Assembly (NCBI GenBank): GCA_963812245.1
Contig: CAWEUK010000002.1
Coordinates: 806,001-870,000, forward strand
Direction of reading: 5' to 3'
Length of the DNA: 64,000 nucleotides
From: Salsipaludibacter sp963812245
Lineage (GTDB): Bacteria > Actinomycetota > Nitriliruptoria > Nitriliruptorales > Nitriliruptoraceae
Numbering within the stretch: the first letter of the stretch is position 1; each line of letters starts with the position of its first letter. Under the pieces are notes generated by a model. It was given only the letters and a program-made list of their open reading frames with translations, made no database searches and was not told the origin of the DNA. The translations under genes were made by a program, and so were the position numbers. Below, one piece after another: positions 1 through 9,910 of the stretch.

Positions 1-258
1 GTTGAGTTCGGCCTTGCCGGTGCGTCCGAGCAGCAGTCCCCAGACCAGGTAGTACACGGTCGCCATCAGGATGGGGTTGAGGATCTGCCACGCCTGGCCC
101 AGGGCAGTCGCGGCATTGTTCGCACGCAGCGTGCTGCGGGCAAGTTCGACCACGAATTCGCGGTGTTCCCACGTTCGGCGCAGGTAGTCGCGGATCGGCG
201 GGAAGCCGCCCTTGATGGGGACATAGACCGTGTGTGGCCGAGCCGAGTTGGTGGTCAA
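1..258 (-). CDS. ABC-2 type polysaccharide export permease, N-terminal part (runs off the window)
   Basis: Only the first 86 residues are present; the gene continues beyond base 1. The visible part has a short cytoplasmic N-terminus, an amphipathic stretch with the arrangement E-L-A-R-S-T-L-R-A-N-N, a G-Q-A-W-Q-I-L-N-P segment, and the start of a first membrane helix. That order is typical of the Wzm/TagG/RfbA family of permeases, which export lipid-linked O-antigen, teichoic acid or similar glycans together with an ATPase partner. The chosen start is a TTG preceded by GAGG, because an in-frame TGA lies just upstream and no ATG or GTG is available. It is divergent from a glycosyltransferase, which supports a role in surface glycan assembly. 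The substrate cannot be told from this fragment. Confidence 0.7.
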   Translation of the reverse strand, partial: MTTNSARPHTVYVPIKGGFPPIRDYLRRTWEHREFVVELARSTLRANNAATALGQAWQILNPILMATVYYLVWGLLLGRTGKAELN

Positions 259-512
259 GATGCCTCAGTTGCAGCGTCGCGGACAGTGCGCGAGTCTATC
301 GGGGCGAGTCTTGCGCCCAATCGGGCGACGGGCCCCTTCGGCCGGGGCACACCAGACCCGGTCAGGCCCTCGCGAACAACTACGCTCCGTTTCGGCCGCC
401 ACCGGTGGCAGTCAGTCGAGGCGGCTCCGTGCGGGCCGGACACGGGGAAGACGGCGTGGACGGCAACGATCCGACAGCTGCCAGGCCCAGCCCGTTGGCC
501 CGACTCGACCCG

Positions 513-1598
513 ATGATCGCTGATCTGCGCCAGCCCGAGATCCCGACCTGGGGGAATCGCGCCCCCCTGGTCATGATGTCGAGCAACGGGTTCGGCATGG
601 GCCACCTGATGCGCCTGATGTCGGTGGCCATGCGGCTGCCGGACGACGCGCCCGTCACCGTGTTCTCGCTGTCGGCCGCGGCGGAGGTGCTCGAGCGCTC
701 AGGCTTGGCGTGGGAGCACATGACGTCCTACCGCCCCGGCTTCCGCGACCACACCTGGGAGCGCCAACTGGCCAATCGACTGGACGAGTTGGTCGACCGG
801 ACCGGCGCCGGTGGGCTCGTCTTCGACGGTGTGATGCCCTACAGGGGGCTGGTGGAGGTCATCCGGGCTCGCCCCGACCTCGTCACGGTGTGGCAGCGGC
901 GCGGCCTGTGGAAGCACGGTCGTGGCGACGAGGCACTTGAGCGTGCGGACGCCTTCACCCATGTCATCGAGCCCGGTGAACTCGACGGCGATGTCACCGT
1001 GACCGACGGACGGGCCACCGGCGTCGGTCCCGTCACGCTCGTGGACCGCAGCCAGATGCTGGATCGGGACGAGGCGCGCCGCATCCTGGGGATCGCACCC
1101 GACGACAAGGTCGTCCTGTTGCTGTGGGCCGTCAGTGCGTTGACCCACGCCGACTCGATGACCCGGGCGGTGGTCGAGCACCTCGCTCGGACCGACTGGA
1201 CGGTCATGGTTCCCGGCAGTCCGCTGGATCGAATGGTCGTGCCGCCCAACGTGCGGACGTTTCGATCCCTGCCGATGGCCCACCTGTTCCGCGCCTTCGA
1301 CGCCGCCATCTCGTCCAGTGGCTACAACTCCAGCTACGAACTGCTGGTCGGCGGCGTGCCCACCGTGTTCGTGCCCAACCCCGGTACCGGCATGGACGAT
1401 CAGGAGGCACGTGCGCGCATGTTCGACCGGGCCGGGGTGTCGATCGACGGGGGACAGGCCCCCGCCCAGGTCCTGGCAGCCGTCGATCGCGTGCGCCAGC
1501 CCGACGAGCAGCTGCGGCTGCGTGCCCGGCTCGACGAGCTCTCCTGGGACAACGGGGCCGGTGGCGCTGCCCGCCACCTCGGGGAGTGGCTGGCATGA
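513..1598 (+). CDS. GT-B fold glycosyltransferase (MurG/GT28-like)
   Basis: A 361-residue protein from the ATG at 513; the frame stays open upstream to 234, but that part is arginine- and glycine-rich and looks non-coding. Residues about 20-35 have an S-N-G-F-G-M-G-H-L-M-R-L pattern like the glycine-rich acceptor loop of GT-B enzymes that scan nucleotide-sugar binding sites (MurG, GT28). Near the C-terminus a conserved S-S-G-Y-N-S-S-Y-E-L-L-V-G-G-V-P stretch matches the donor-binding segment of that family. It probably transfers a sugar from a nucleotide-sugar donor. Next to it lie a divergent polysaccharide exporter and a translationally coupled small gene (ATGA overlap), suggesting cell-surface glycan work. 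The exact substrate is unknown. Confidence 0.65.
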   Translation: MIADLRQPEIPTWGNRAPLVMMSSNGFGMGHLMRLMSVAMRLPDDAPVTVFSLSAAAEVLERSGLAWEHMTSYRPGFRDHTWERQLANRLDELVDRTGAGGLVFDGVMPYRGLVEVIRARPDLVTVWQRRGLWKHGRGDEALERADAFTHVIEPGELDGDVTVTDGRATGVGPVTLVDRSQMLDRDEARRILGIAPDDKVVLLLWAVSALTHADSMTRAVVEHLARTDWTVMVPGSPLDRMVVPPNVRTFRSLPMAHLFRAFDAAISSSGYNSSYELLVGGVPTVFVPNPGTGMDDQEARARMFDRAGVSIDGGQAPAQVLAAVDRVRQPDEQLRLRARLDELSWDNGAGGAARHLGEWLA

Positions 1599-1996
1599 GG
1601 GCCCCCGATCCTTCGAGGTGGGTGGAGCCGGGCAGCCCACTGCGGCGACTGGCGCGCGTGCCGCGCCGGGCCGAGGCAACGGGCCGACGACTGCTGCTGC
1701 CCTGGACCGTGGTGATCGCCACTGGTCTGGAGCCCGATGTCGAGGCCGCACATCGGGAACGGGCGATCCACCTGGCGGCATCGGCGCGGATCGTGTGGGT
1801 GACGGACACGCCCGCGCTGGGGCGAACCTGGCCCGCCGCATGGGTCATCCACCGGGTGGTGCCCACCAGTGACTCCGTGGACATGGTGCCGCGGGTGCGT
1901 CAGTGGCTGCGCGGGTCGATGCGGATCCGGCGGGTGGTCCGGCTCGCGGTGTTGGCCGGACCCGGTGACCTCACGGCATCGCTGCTGGGTGCCTGA
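1595..1996 (+). CDS. Hypothetical protein coupled to the glycosyltransferase
   Basis: A 133-residue basic protein whose ATG overlaps the TGA of the preceding glycosyltransferase (ATGA), so the two are probably translated together. The middle has short alternating hydrophobic strands and helices (around W-T-V-V-I-A-T-G and A-R-I-V-W-V-T-D) that look like part of a Rossmann-type fold, but I recognise no family. There is no signal peptide or membrane helix. It could be an accessory or degenerate glycosyltransferase domain. Function is unassigned. Confidence 0.5.
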   Translation: MRAPDPSRWVEPGSPLRRLARVPRRAEATGRRLLLPWTVVIATGLEPDVEAAHRERAIHLAASARIVWVTDTPALGRTWPAAWVIHRVVPTSDSVDMVPRVRQWLRGSMRIRRVVRLAVLAGPGDLTASLLGA

Positions 1997-2079
1997 GCCG
2001 ACCCGGCTCGAGGCCGTGGCGAGCCCCGCGTCGTCGTGTGGAAGGTGCACCCGCCCGCGCCGACGCACTCACGACCACG

Positions 2080-2637
2080 TCAGCCGGGCAGGCCGATCTC
2101 GTGCAGGATCGTGGTGATCTCGTCGTCGGAGCTGCCCCGGGAGCGCAGCGCGTCGATCAGGCGCGATCCGACCAGGGGCGTCGCACACCGGGGGCAGAAG
2201 TTGGCCGGGCCCAGTTCCTCGGGCAGTGTCATGCCGCAGGTGGGGCACTCACCGACGGGCAGTCGTGCCGCCACACCCGCGTCGTTGAGCGCGTCGACGT
2301 AGCCACGGGCGTACTCCCACGGGACGTAGTCAGCCGGGTTGGGGTCGAAGGCGGGCTCGTGGACGGGTGTCTCGCCGGTCTCCAACAGCAGCCGCAGGTT
2401 CTCGCGCAGCAGTTCCCACGGGTAGTAGTGCTCGATTTCGCAGTCACGGCAGTACACGCTGACGCCGCGGTAGCCGTCGTTGCCGAAGGTCTCCTCGAAG
2501 GACTCGAGGTCGACCAGGTCCTGTTGCACCATGGCCGATTCGTGGTCGTCGAGTGGCAACGACTCCTCGTTGCTGAACTCGAAGTCCTCGTCGAAGTCCT
2601 CGAAGTCGTCGGGATCCTGGGGTGGCTGGTCGGGCAC
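2080..2637 (-). CDS. DUF5319 family actinobacterial protein with C-terminal zinc ribbon
   Basis: A 185-residue acidic protein starting at a GTG placed six bases after a strong AAGGAG. The N-terminus is very rich in Asp, Glu and Pro. The middle carries a Y-C-x2-C followed by E-I-E-H-Y-Y-P-W-E-L-L-R-E-N-L, the hallmark I associate with DUF5319, a small protein widespread in actinobacteria. The C-terminal third adds two C-x2-C knuckles (C-P-T-C and C-P-R-C), a probable zinc ribbon. The family has no established role that I know of. The gene is divergent from guaB3, so the 170 bases between them hold both promoters. Confidence 0.7.
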   Translation of the reverse strand: MPDQPPQDPDDFEDFDEDFEFSNEESLPLDDHESAMVQQDLVDLESFEETFGNDGYRGVSVYCRDCEIEHYYPWELLRENLRLLLETGETPVHEPAFDPNPADYVPWEYARGYVDALNDAGVAARLPVGECPTCGMTLPEELGPANFCPRCATPLVGSRLIDALRSRGSSDDEITTILHEIGLPG

Positions 2638-2771
2638 CGGGCGCTCCTTGTCGACCCCCAGTGTGGCACGTCGCGAGGTCGGGTGACGACCGCCGCCGGG
2701 ATCTGGGGAGTGGATGCGCGACCCGGCGATCAGGGCGACGTGCGGCGACCGGACCGCGCGACGTGGACTTG

Positions 2772-2777
2772 TAGGCT
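2772..2777 (+). promoter_or_regulatory. Putative -10 hexamer TAGGCT of guaB3
   Basis: TAGGCT lies about 30 bases before the guaB3 start. The same TAG-N-CT form occurs before many genes in this window (for example 6733, 17464, 31681, 34756, 47697). No convincing -35 is seen here. Confidence 0.35.
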
Positions 2778-2807
2778 GGCCACCGCCACCGCCACCGACA
2801 AACGACC

Positions 2808-3926
2808 GTGACCGTGACTGACATCGACCTGGGTGGTGGCCGCATGGCCATCCGGGGTGTGGACCTCGACGACATCTCGCTCGTCCCGACCCGACGAACC
2901 CGCGATCGCTCACTGGTGGATCTCGGGTGGGACCTGGATGCCTACCACCTCGACCTGCCGTTGCTCTCGGCACCGCTGGACGCCGTGACGTCGCCGACCA
3001 CGGCGGCCGCCATCGGTGAACTCGGGGGCCTGGGGGTCCTCAACCTCGAGGGCCTGTGGACCCGCTACGACGATCCCGCCGGGGTGCTGGCCGAGATCGC
3101 CACGCTCGAGCCGGGTCCGACCGCGACCGCGCGTCTGCAGCAGTTGTACGCCGAACCGGTCCGCGAGGAGCTGATCGGCCGACGCGTCGACGAACTCGCC
3201 AGTGCCGGATACGCCGCCGGCAGCCTGACCCCCCAGAAGGTGGAGCGCTACCACGCCGCAGCGCTGGAGGCGGGGCTCGACGTGCTCGTCGTGCAGGGTG
3301 TTGCCGTGACCGCCCAGCAGGTCACCCCGGCCGATGCCAGCGCGCCGCTGGACCTCAAGTCGTTCACCGCGCGCTACGACATCCCCGTCGTCGTCGGCGG
3401 CGTGGCCTCGGGCAAGGCGGCACTGCACCTGATGCGCACGGGTGCCGTGGGCATCCTTGCCGGGATCGGACGCTCCAGCGTGTCCACCACCCACCGCGCG
3501 CTCGGCATCGGCATGCCACGGGCGACTGCCATCGCCGACGTTGCGGCCGCTCGCAACCGCTACCACCTCGAGTCCGGTCGCTACGTCCAGGTGATCGCCT
3601 CGGGGGGGCTGCGCACGGGTGGCGACGTTGCCAAGGCCATTGCCTGCGGTGCCGACGCGGTCATGGTCGGCCGCGCGCTGGCCGCGGCCCAGGAAGCACC
3701 CGGCGACGGCACCTACTGGGGCCTGTCGGCGGCGCACCACGAACTGCCACGCGGTCGCTTCGAGCGGGTCGAGACCCGGGGCACGATCGAGCAGTTGCTG
3801 ACGGGGCCAGCGCATCGCGACGACGGCACGGTCAACCTCTTCGGGGGACTCCAGCGCGCCATGGCCGTGTGCGGCGCCGAGACCCTGCGTGACCTGCAGT
3901 CGGTCACGCTGGCCGTGGGAGGCTGA
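2808..3926 (+). CDS. guaB3: GuaB3 family IMP dehydrogenase-related protein
   Basis: A 372-residue TIM-barrel protein of the IMP dehydrogenase superfamily, without the CBS domain pair of classical GuaB. The N-terminal I-S-L-V-P-T-R-R-T-R and the S-A-P-L-D-A-V-T-S segment fit the actinobacterial GuaB3 group. Phosphate-binding glycines sit around G-G-V-A-S-G-K and G-G-L-R-T-G-G-D-V-A-K-A-I-A-C-G-A-D-A-V. In the catalytic loop the position of the IMPDH cysteine is Ser226 (R-S-S-V-S-T-T-H). From memory, the mycobacterial homologue also lacks that cysteine, so oxidation of IMP to XMP is not assured. It sits one base from guaA, which makes GMP from XMP, so a purine role is likely. ATG chosen as the first start after the divergent promoter region. 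Confidence 0.85.
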   Translation: MTVTDIDLGGGRMAIRGVDLDDISLVPTRRTRDRSLVDLGWDLDAYHLDLPLLSAPLDAVTSPTTAAAIGELGGLGVLNLEGLWTRYDDPAGVLAEIATLEPGPTATARLQQLYAEPVREELIGRRVDELASAGYAAGSLTPQKVERYHAAALEAGLDVLVVQGVAVTAQQVTPADASAPLDLKSFTARYDIPVVVGGVASGKAALHLMRTGAVGILAGIGRSSVSTTHRALGIGMPRATAIADVAAARNRYHLESGRYVQVIASGGLRTGGDVAKAIACGADAVMVGRALAAAQEAPGDGTYWGLSAAHHELPRGRFERVETRGTIEQLLTGPAHRDDGTVNLFGGLQRAMAVCGAETLRDLQSVTLAVGG

Positions 3927-3927
3927 A

Positions 3928-5505
3928 GTGCCACTCGAACTGCCTGTCCAGGCGACGGCCGTCCCCACGGTCTTCGTGGTCGACTTCGGGGCCCAGTACG
4001 CCCAGTTGATCGCACGTCGTGTGCGTGAGGCCAACGTCCACTCGGTCATCGTGCCCAACACCATCACCGCCGCCGAGGTCGCGGCCGCCCAGCCCGCAGC
4101 ACTCGTGCTGTCGGGCGGACCGGCCTCGGTGTACGCCGAGGGAGCGCCGTCGATGGATCCGGAGATCCTCTCGTTGGGCATCCCGACGCTCGGCATCTGC
4201 TACGGCCAGCAACTCATGGTGCAACTGCTGGGCGGCACCGTGGCCCATTCGGACGTGGCCGAGTACGGGGACACGGACCTGGCCGTGGACGGCGCCGACT
4301 CGGTCCTGCTCGGGGACTCGCCCGGAACCCAGTCGGTGTGGATGTCGCACCGCGACGCCGTGTCCCGGGCACCGGTGGGCTTCGAGGTCCTCGCGTCGAC
4401 CGCCGCTGCGCCCTGCGCAGCCATCGAGGACACCGAACGCTCGTTGTTCGGGGTGCAGTACCACCCGGAGGTGTCGCACACACCACGGGGCCAGGACCTG
4501 TTGACGGCCTTCCTGGTCGACGGCGCCGGCATCACCCCGAACTGGACCCCGACCAACATCATCGACGACCTCGTCGGCCGCATCCGTGACCAGGTCGGTG
4601 ATCGCCCGGTGCTGTGCGGGTTGTCCGGTGGCGTGGACTCGTCGGTGGCCGCCGCCCTGGTGCACCGAGCAGTCGGTGACCAGTTGACGTGCGTGTTCGT
4701 CGACCACGGCCTCATGCGCCACGACGAAGGCCTCCAGGTCGAGGCGACGTTCCGCGACCACTTCCACGTCGACCTCGTGCACGTCCGGGCAGCCGACCGA
4801 TTCCTGGCGAAGTTGGCCGGCATCAGCGACCCCGAGACCAAGCGCAAGGTGATCGGTGAGGCGTTCATCCGGGAGTTCGAGGCGGCGGCCCGCGACATCT
4901 ACGCCGACGCGCCCGGCACGAAGTACCTGGTGCAGGGGACGCTGTACCCCGACGTGATCGAGTCGGGTGGTTCGGACTCGGCGTCGACGATCAAGTCCCA
5001 CCACAACGTCGGGGGCCTGCCCGACGACCTCGACTTCGACCTCGTCGAACCCCTGCGTGACCTGTTCAAGGACGAGGTGCGGGCGCTGGGTCGGCAGTTG
5101 GGCCTGCCCGAGGACATGGTGCGGCGCCAGCCCTTCCCGGGTCCCGGCTTGGCCGTACGGATCGTCGGCGACATCACCCAGGAGCGCCTCGACCTGGTCA
5201 GGGCTGCGGACCGCATCGCCCTGGACGAGTTCCGGGCAGCCGGCCTGGAGGACGAACTGTGGCAGTCCTATGCCGCGCTGTTGACCCTTCGCTCGGTGGG
5301 TGTGCAGGGCGACGGTCGCACCTACGGTCACCCGATCGTGATCCGGGCCGTGACGTCCGAGGACGCGATGACCGCGGACTGGGCCCGGCTGCCACACGAC
5401 GTGCTGGCGCGCATCTCCTCGCGCATCACCAACGAGGTCGACGGTGTCAACCGGGTGGTCTACGACATCACGTCCAAGCCCCCTGGCACGATCGAGTGGG
5501 AGTAG
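3928..5505 (+). CDS. guaA: GMP synthase (glutamine-hydrolysing)
   Basis: A 525-residue enzyme that converts XMP to GMP using glutamine and ATP, the last step of guanine nucleotide synthesis. The N-terminal class I amidotransferase has the nucleophile Cys91 in G-I-C-Y-G-Q-Q and the His/Glu of Y-H-P-E. The ATP-pyrophosphatase domain begins near residue 230 with the P-loop S-G-G-V-D-S-S. The C-terminal dimerisation domain ends in the family-typical K-P-P-G-T-I-E-W-E. The start is the GTG at 3928, two bases after the guaB3 stop, with GGAGG just upstream inside guaB3. An upstream in-frame start at 3889 would add 13 unrelated residues, so I reject it. The pair forms a guanine-biosynthesis operon. 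Confidence 0.97.
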   Translation: MPLELPVQATAVPTVFVVDFGAQYAQLIARRVREANVHSVIVPNTITAAEVAAAQPAALVLSGGPASVYAEGAPSMDPEILSLGIPTLGICYGQQLMVQLLGGTVAHSDVAEYGDTDLAVDGADSVLLGDSPGTQSVWMSHRDAVSRAPVGFEVLASTAAAPCAAIEDTERSLFGVQYHPEVSHTPRGQDLLTAFLVDGAGITPNWTPTNIIDDLVGRIRDQVGDRPVLCGLSGGVDSSVAAALVHRAVGDQLTCVFVDHGLMRHDEGLQVEATFRDHFHVDLVHVRAADRFLAKLAGISDPETKRKVIGEAFIREFEAAARDIYADAPGTKYLVQGTLYPDVIESGGSDSASTIKSHHNVGGLPDDLDFDLVEPLRDLFKDEVRALGRQLGLPEDMVRRQPFPGPGLAVRIVGDITQERLDLVRAADRIALDEFRAAGLEDELWQSYAALLTLRSVGVQGDGRTYGHPIVIRAVTSEDAMTADWARLPHDVLARISSRITNEVDGVNRVVYDITSKPPGTIEWE

Positions 5506-5628
5506 GGCGTCGATGAGTCGCGCACGACGGGATGCGGGGGCGATCAGGGGGGTGGTGGGGCAGACCCTGAGGTGTGGGTCCGCAAACATGGGTGACCATG
5601 GGGTCGACACGTACAGGAAGCCCCGATC

Positions 5629-6501
5629 ATGAAGACCTGCCCAGGCTGCGCGACGACCACGGCCGACGACGCCACCACGTGTGTGGTGTGCGGCACGCCG
5701 TTGGTGGACGTGGCGCCGGGCATGGTGACGGGGCGCGACCACGAGGATTCCACCATGACCACCGACACCGACCACGACGCCGCCACCGATCCCGCCACCC
5801 AGTGGCCTGCCGGACCCGCCGCCGCGGGTGACGCGGCAACCCCGAGCACCGGGACGGCCGTGGCAGCCGCCGGTCCCGACGCGATCGTGGCGCCCGACGA
5901 CGCGGATCCTTCGTTCGCGGACGCCGACACACCCGCATCGACCCCCGACGCGTCGGTCGGTGGCGACGCTGCCGTTGCCACCGGACCCACTGACGAGGTC
6001 GTCGGATCCGCCGGTGGGCCCAGCCTGCCGCCGCCTCCCGTCTCCGATGTGGGCGCAGGTCCCACCGGCGACGAGCCTGCGTGGCCGGTCGTGCCGGCGT
6101 CGCCCACGGCCAGTCGCCCGACACCACCCAACCAGGGTGCCGTCCTGGTCAGTGAGTCCGCACGCAACTGGGCGTTGCTGGCCCACGTGTCCGGGATCGT
6201 CGCCTCGTCGGTGGGCGGGATGGGCTTCCTCGGGCCGCTGCTCGTGTGGCTCCTCAAGCGGGACGAGGACCCGTTCATCGCACAGAATGCGTCGGAGGCC
6301 CTCAACTTCCAGTTGTCCATGCTCCTCTATGGCATCCTGCTGGTCGTGGCGAGCCTGCCCGTGATCACGTTGATCGCCACGATTCCCCTGGCCATCGTCG
6401 GGTTCATCCTGTGGCTCGTGCTGCCGATCGTGGCCGCGATCCGAGCCTCGCGTGGCGAGGCATACACCTATCCGATCACGATCGGGTTCGTGCAGCCGTG
6501 A
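5629..6501 (+). CDS. Zinc-ribbon and DUF4870 (Tic20-like) membrane protein
   Basis: A 290-residue protein in three parts. Residues 4-24 form a zinc ribbon (C-P-G-C and C-V-V-C-G). About 130 residues of low-complexity Ala/Pro/Asp linker follow. The C-terminal 110 residues carry membrane helices with the DUF4870 pattern: R-N-W-A-L-L-A-H-V-S-G, then W-L-L-K-R-D-E-D-P-F-I, and A-S-E-A-L-N-F-Q. DUF4870 proteins are small Tic20-related membrane proteins of unknown role. The gene stands alone on the plus strand and is followed by a strong hairpin. Confidence 0.75.
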   Translation: MKTCPGCATTTADDATTCVVCGTPLVDVAPGMVTGRDHEDSTMTTDTDHDAATDPATQWPAGPAAAGDAATPSTGTAVAAAGPDAIVAPDDADPSFADADTPASTPDASVGGDAAVATGPTDEVVGSAGGPSLPPPPVSDVGAGPTGDEPAWPVVPASPTASRPTPPNQGAVLVSESARNWALLAHVSGIVASSVGGMGFLGPLLVWLLKRDEDPFIAQNASEALNFQLSMLLYGILLVVASLPVITLIATIPLAIVGFILWLVLPIVAAIRASRGEAYTYPITIGFVQP

Positions 6502-6537
6502 TCCGCGGTCGGACGGCTGGCTGATCAGTCGACCTGC

Positions 6538-6577
6538 CATCGCCGTGGCGACGCTCGTGGGCGTTGCCACGGCGATG
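6538..6577. terminator. Hairpin downstream of the DUF4870 gene
   Basis: Arms 6538-6549 and 6566-6577 are perfect 12-base reverse complements. The stem extends inward through one G-T pair and three more pairs, leaving an 8-base loop. It lies 37 bases after the stop codon. There is no T-run, as is usual in this genome. Confidence 0.6.
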
Positions 6578-6732
6578 ACTGCTCCATCGGATCGCGTCGA
6601 CACGGCGATCGGGAACCGACGGCGCACCTGCGGGGTGTGCGCCATGCCGTGTGGCGTGATCCCGGTTGCCGCCAGGGTCCTGCCGAGCGTCCACAGTGGC
6701 CATTGCCACGGGGGACTGTCGGACCTCGTCGG

Positions 6733-6738
6733 TAGTCT
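6733..6738 (+). promoter_or_regulatory. Putative -10 hexamer TAGTCT before pcrA
   Basis: It matches the TAG-N-CT motif found before many genes here. It lies 96 bases before the GTG at 6829 and 168 before the GTG at 6901. Confidence 0.35.
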
Positions 6739-6900
6739 CGTGCATCCGCACCACGCGTCTGCGCCTGCCCGTGCCAGCACGCCGAATCGGCCCACCACGG
6801 CCCCGGCGCCGCGGTCGCGTTCGACCGCGTGAGCGTCCCTGTCCACCCAATGCGTGTCGCCGAACGCCGCTCGGCCACGCCGTCAACCGAGGCGTTTCCC

Positions 6901-9144
<2,244 letters not shown>

Positions 9145-9159
9145 TCGAACGCGTCACGT

Positions 9160-9315
9160 CGCTCGCCGGTCAAACAGGTCGGGGCTGGGACCGCGACCCG
9201 GGGACGGCTCAACCGGGCCGACTCGACGGGGCGGGGCCTCGACCGGTCGGGACGGTTCAACAGGTCGGGCCGGCATGGCAGACCGGGACGTTCAACAACT
9301 CGGGGCCTCGACCGT
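9160..9315. repeat. Imperfect short repeats between convergent genes
   Basis: The strings G-G-G-G-C-C-T-C-G-A-C-C-G and G-T-T-C-A-A-C-A recur two or three times with small changes across the gap between the helicase and the membrane-anchored protein and into the 3' end of the latter. They look like slipped duplications. Confidence 0.4.
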
Positions 9316-9849
9316 CGACGACGCCTGTGGTCCGTCGATCACCTGCGTGGGATCCACGTACAGCACGCCGTCGTGGACCACCGTGGGGTGGTGGGGCAGC
9401 GATGCCACGCCCAGGCCGCGACCGGTGCTGGCCGACCAGACCCCGCCGTTGCCCTCGACCCGACCACTGGCCGGGCACAGGGCGAGGTCCCCGGCGTCGG
9501 CGAACACCACCACGGGTCCCGCGGCCGTCACCACCAGCGCATCCAGGTCGGCCAGGACCAGCGAGCCGTCGACGTCGGTCACGCCAACCGTGGTCACGTA
9601 CGGCGCCGCCGGTGGGCCTGACTGGCCCAGCCACAGCACCCCGGCAACGACCACCACGATGCCGGCGACGACGGCCCCGATCACCCACTGGATGCCCAGC
9701 GGCGCGCGCAGCACGATCTTGCGGGCGCGTGCCGACGCCTTGGCCGGCAGGTAGCCGGACGGCCCGAAGTCGAGGTCGACGGATTCCGGCCGGGTGTCGG
9801 GATCCGTCGGATCCGTCGGATCCGCGCTGGCGTCTGGGGGGCTGCTCAT
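9292..9849 (-). CDS. Single-pass membrane protein of unknown function
   Basis: A 185-residue protein from an ATG at 9849. The N-terminal 50 residues are acidic and rich in Asp, Pro and Thr. A single membrane helix follows (I-Q-W-V-I-G-A-V-V-A-G-I-V-V-V, about residues 57-78), then a C-terminal domain of about 100 residues, presumably outside, with many short beta strands. Its P-A-S-G-R-V-E and D-P-T-Q-V-I segments faintly recall Rieske or beta-sandwich folds, but the ligand cysteines and histidines are missing. I recognise no family. It lies downstream of pgi on the same strand. Confidence 0.5.
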   Translation of the reverse strand: MSSPPDASADPTDPTDPDTRPESVDLDFGPSGYLPAKASARARKIVLRAPLGIQWVIGAVVAGIVVVVAGVLWLGQSGPPAAPYVTTVGVTDVDGSLVLADLDALVVTAAGPVVVFADAGDLALCPASGRVEGNGGVWSASTGRGLGVASLPHHPTVVHDGVLYVDPTQVIDGPQASSTVEAPSC

Positions 9850-9910
9850 GGCCGTGACCGTATCCGCATGCTTGCGGGCTGCCGCCGCGGCAACGGACGC
9901 GGCGGAGTGC

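Larger units (their letters stand above)
6502..6900. other. Non-coding stretch between the DUF4870 gene and pcrA
   Basis: About 400 bases with no convincing gene. It holds a strong hairpin (6538-6577) near its left end and a TAGTCT -10-like hexamer at 6733 that may drive the helicase gene. If translation of the helicase starts at the GTG at 6829, the last 72 bases are coding. Confidence 0.6.

Noticed and set aside
3480..3488. Loss of the catalytic cysteine in the GuaB3 protein (Ser226)
   Set aside because: From memory the mycobacterial GuaB3 also lacks it, so it is a family trait, not a novelty. Recorded in the gene entry.
3904..6846. A 980-codon open frame on the minus strand across guaA and the DUF4870 gene
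   Set aside because: It is a shadow of the plus-strand genes, caused by the low frequency of stop codons in high-GC DNA. The translation has no recognisable domain, and guaA is certain.
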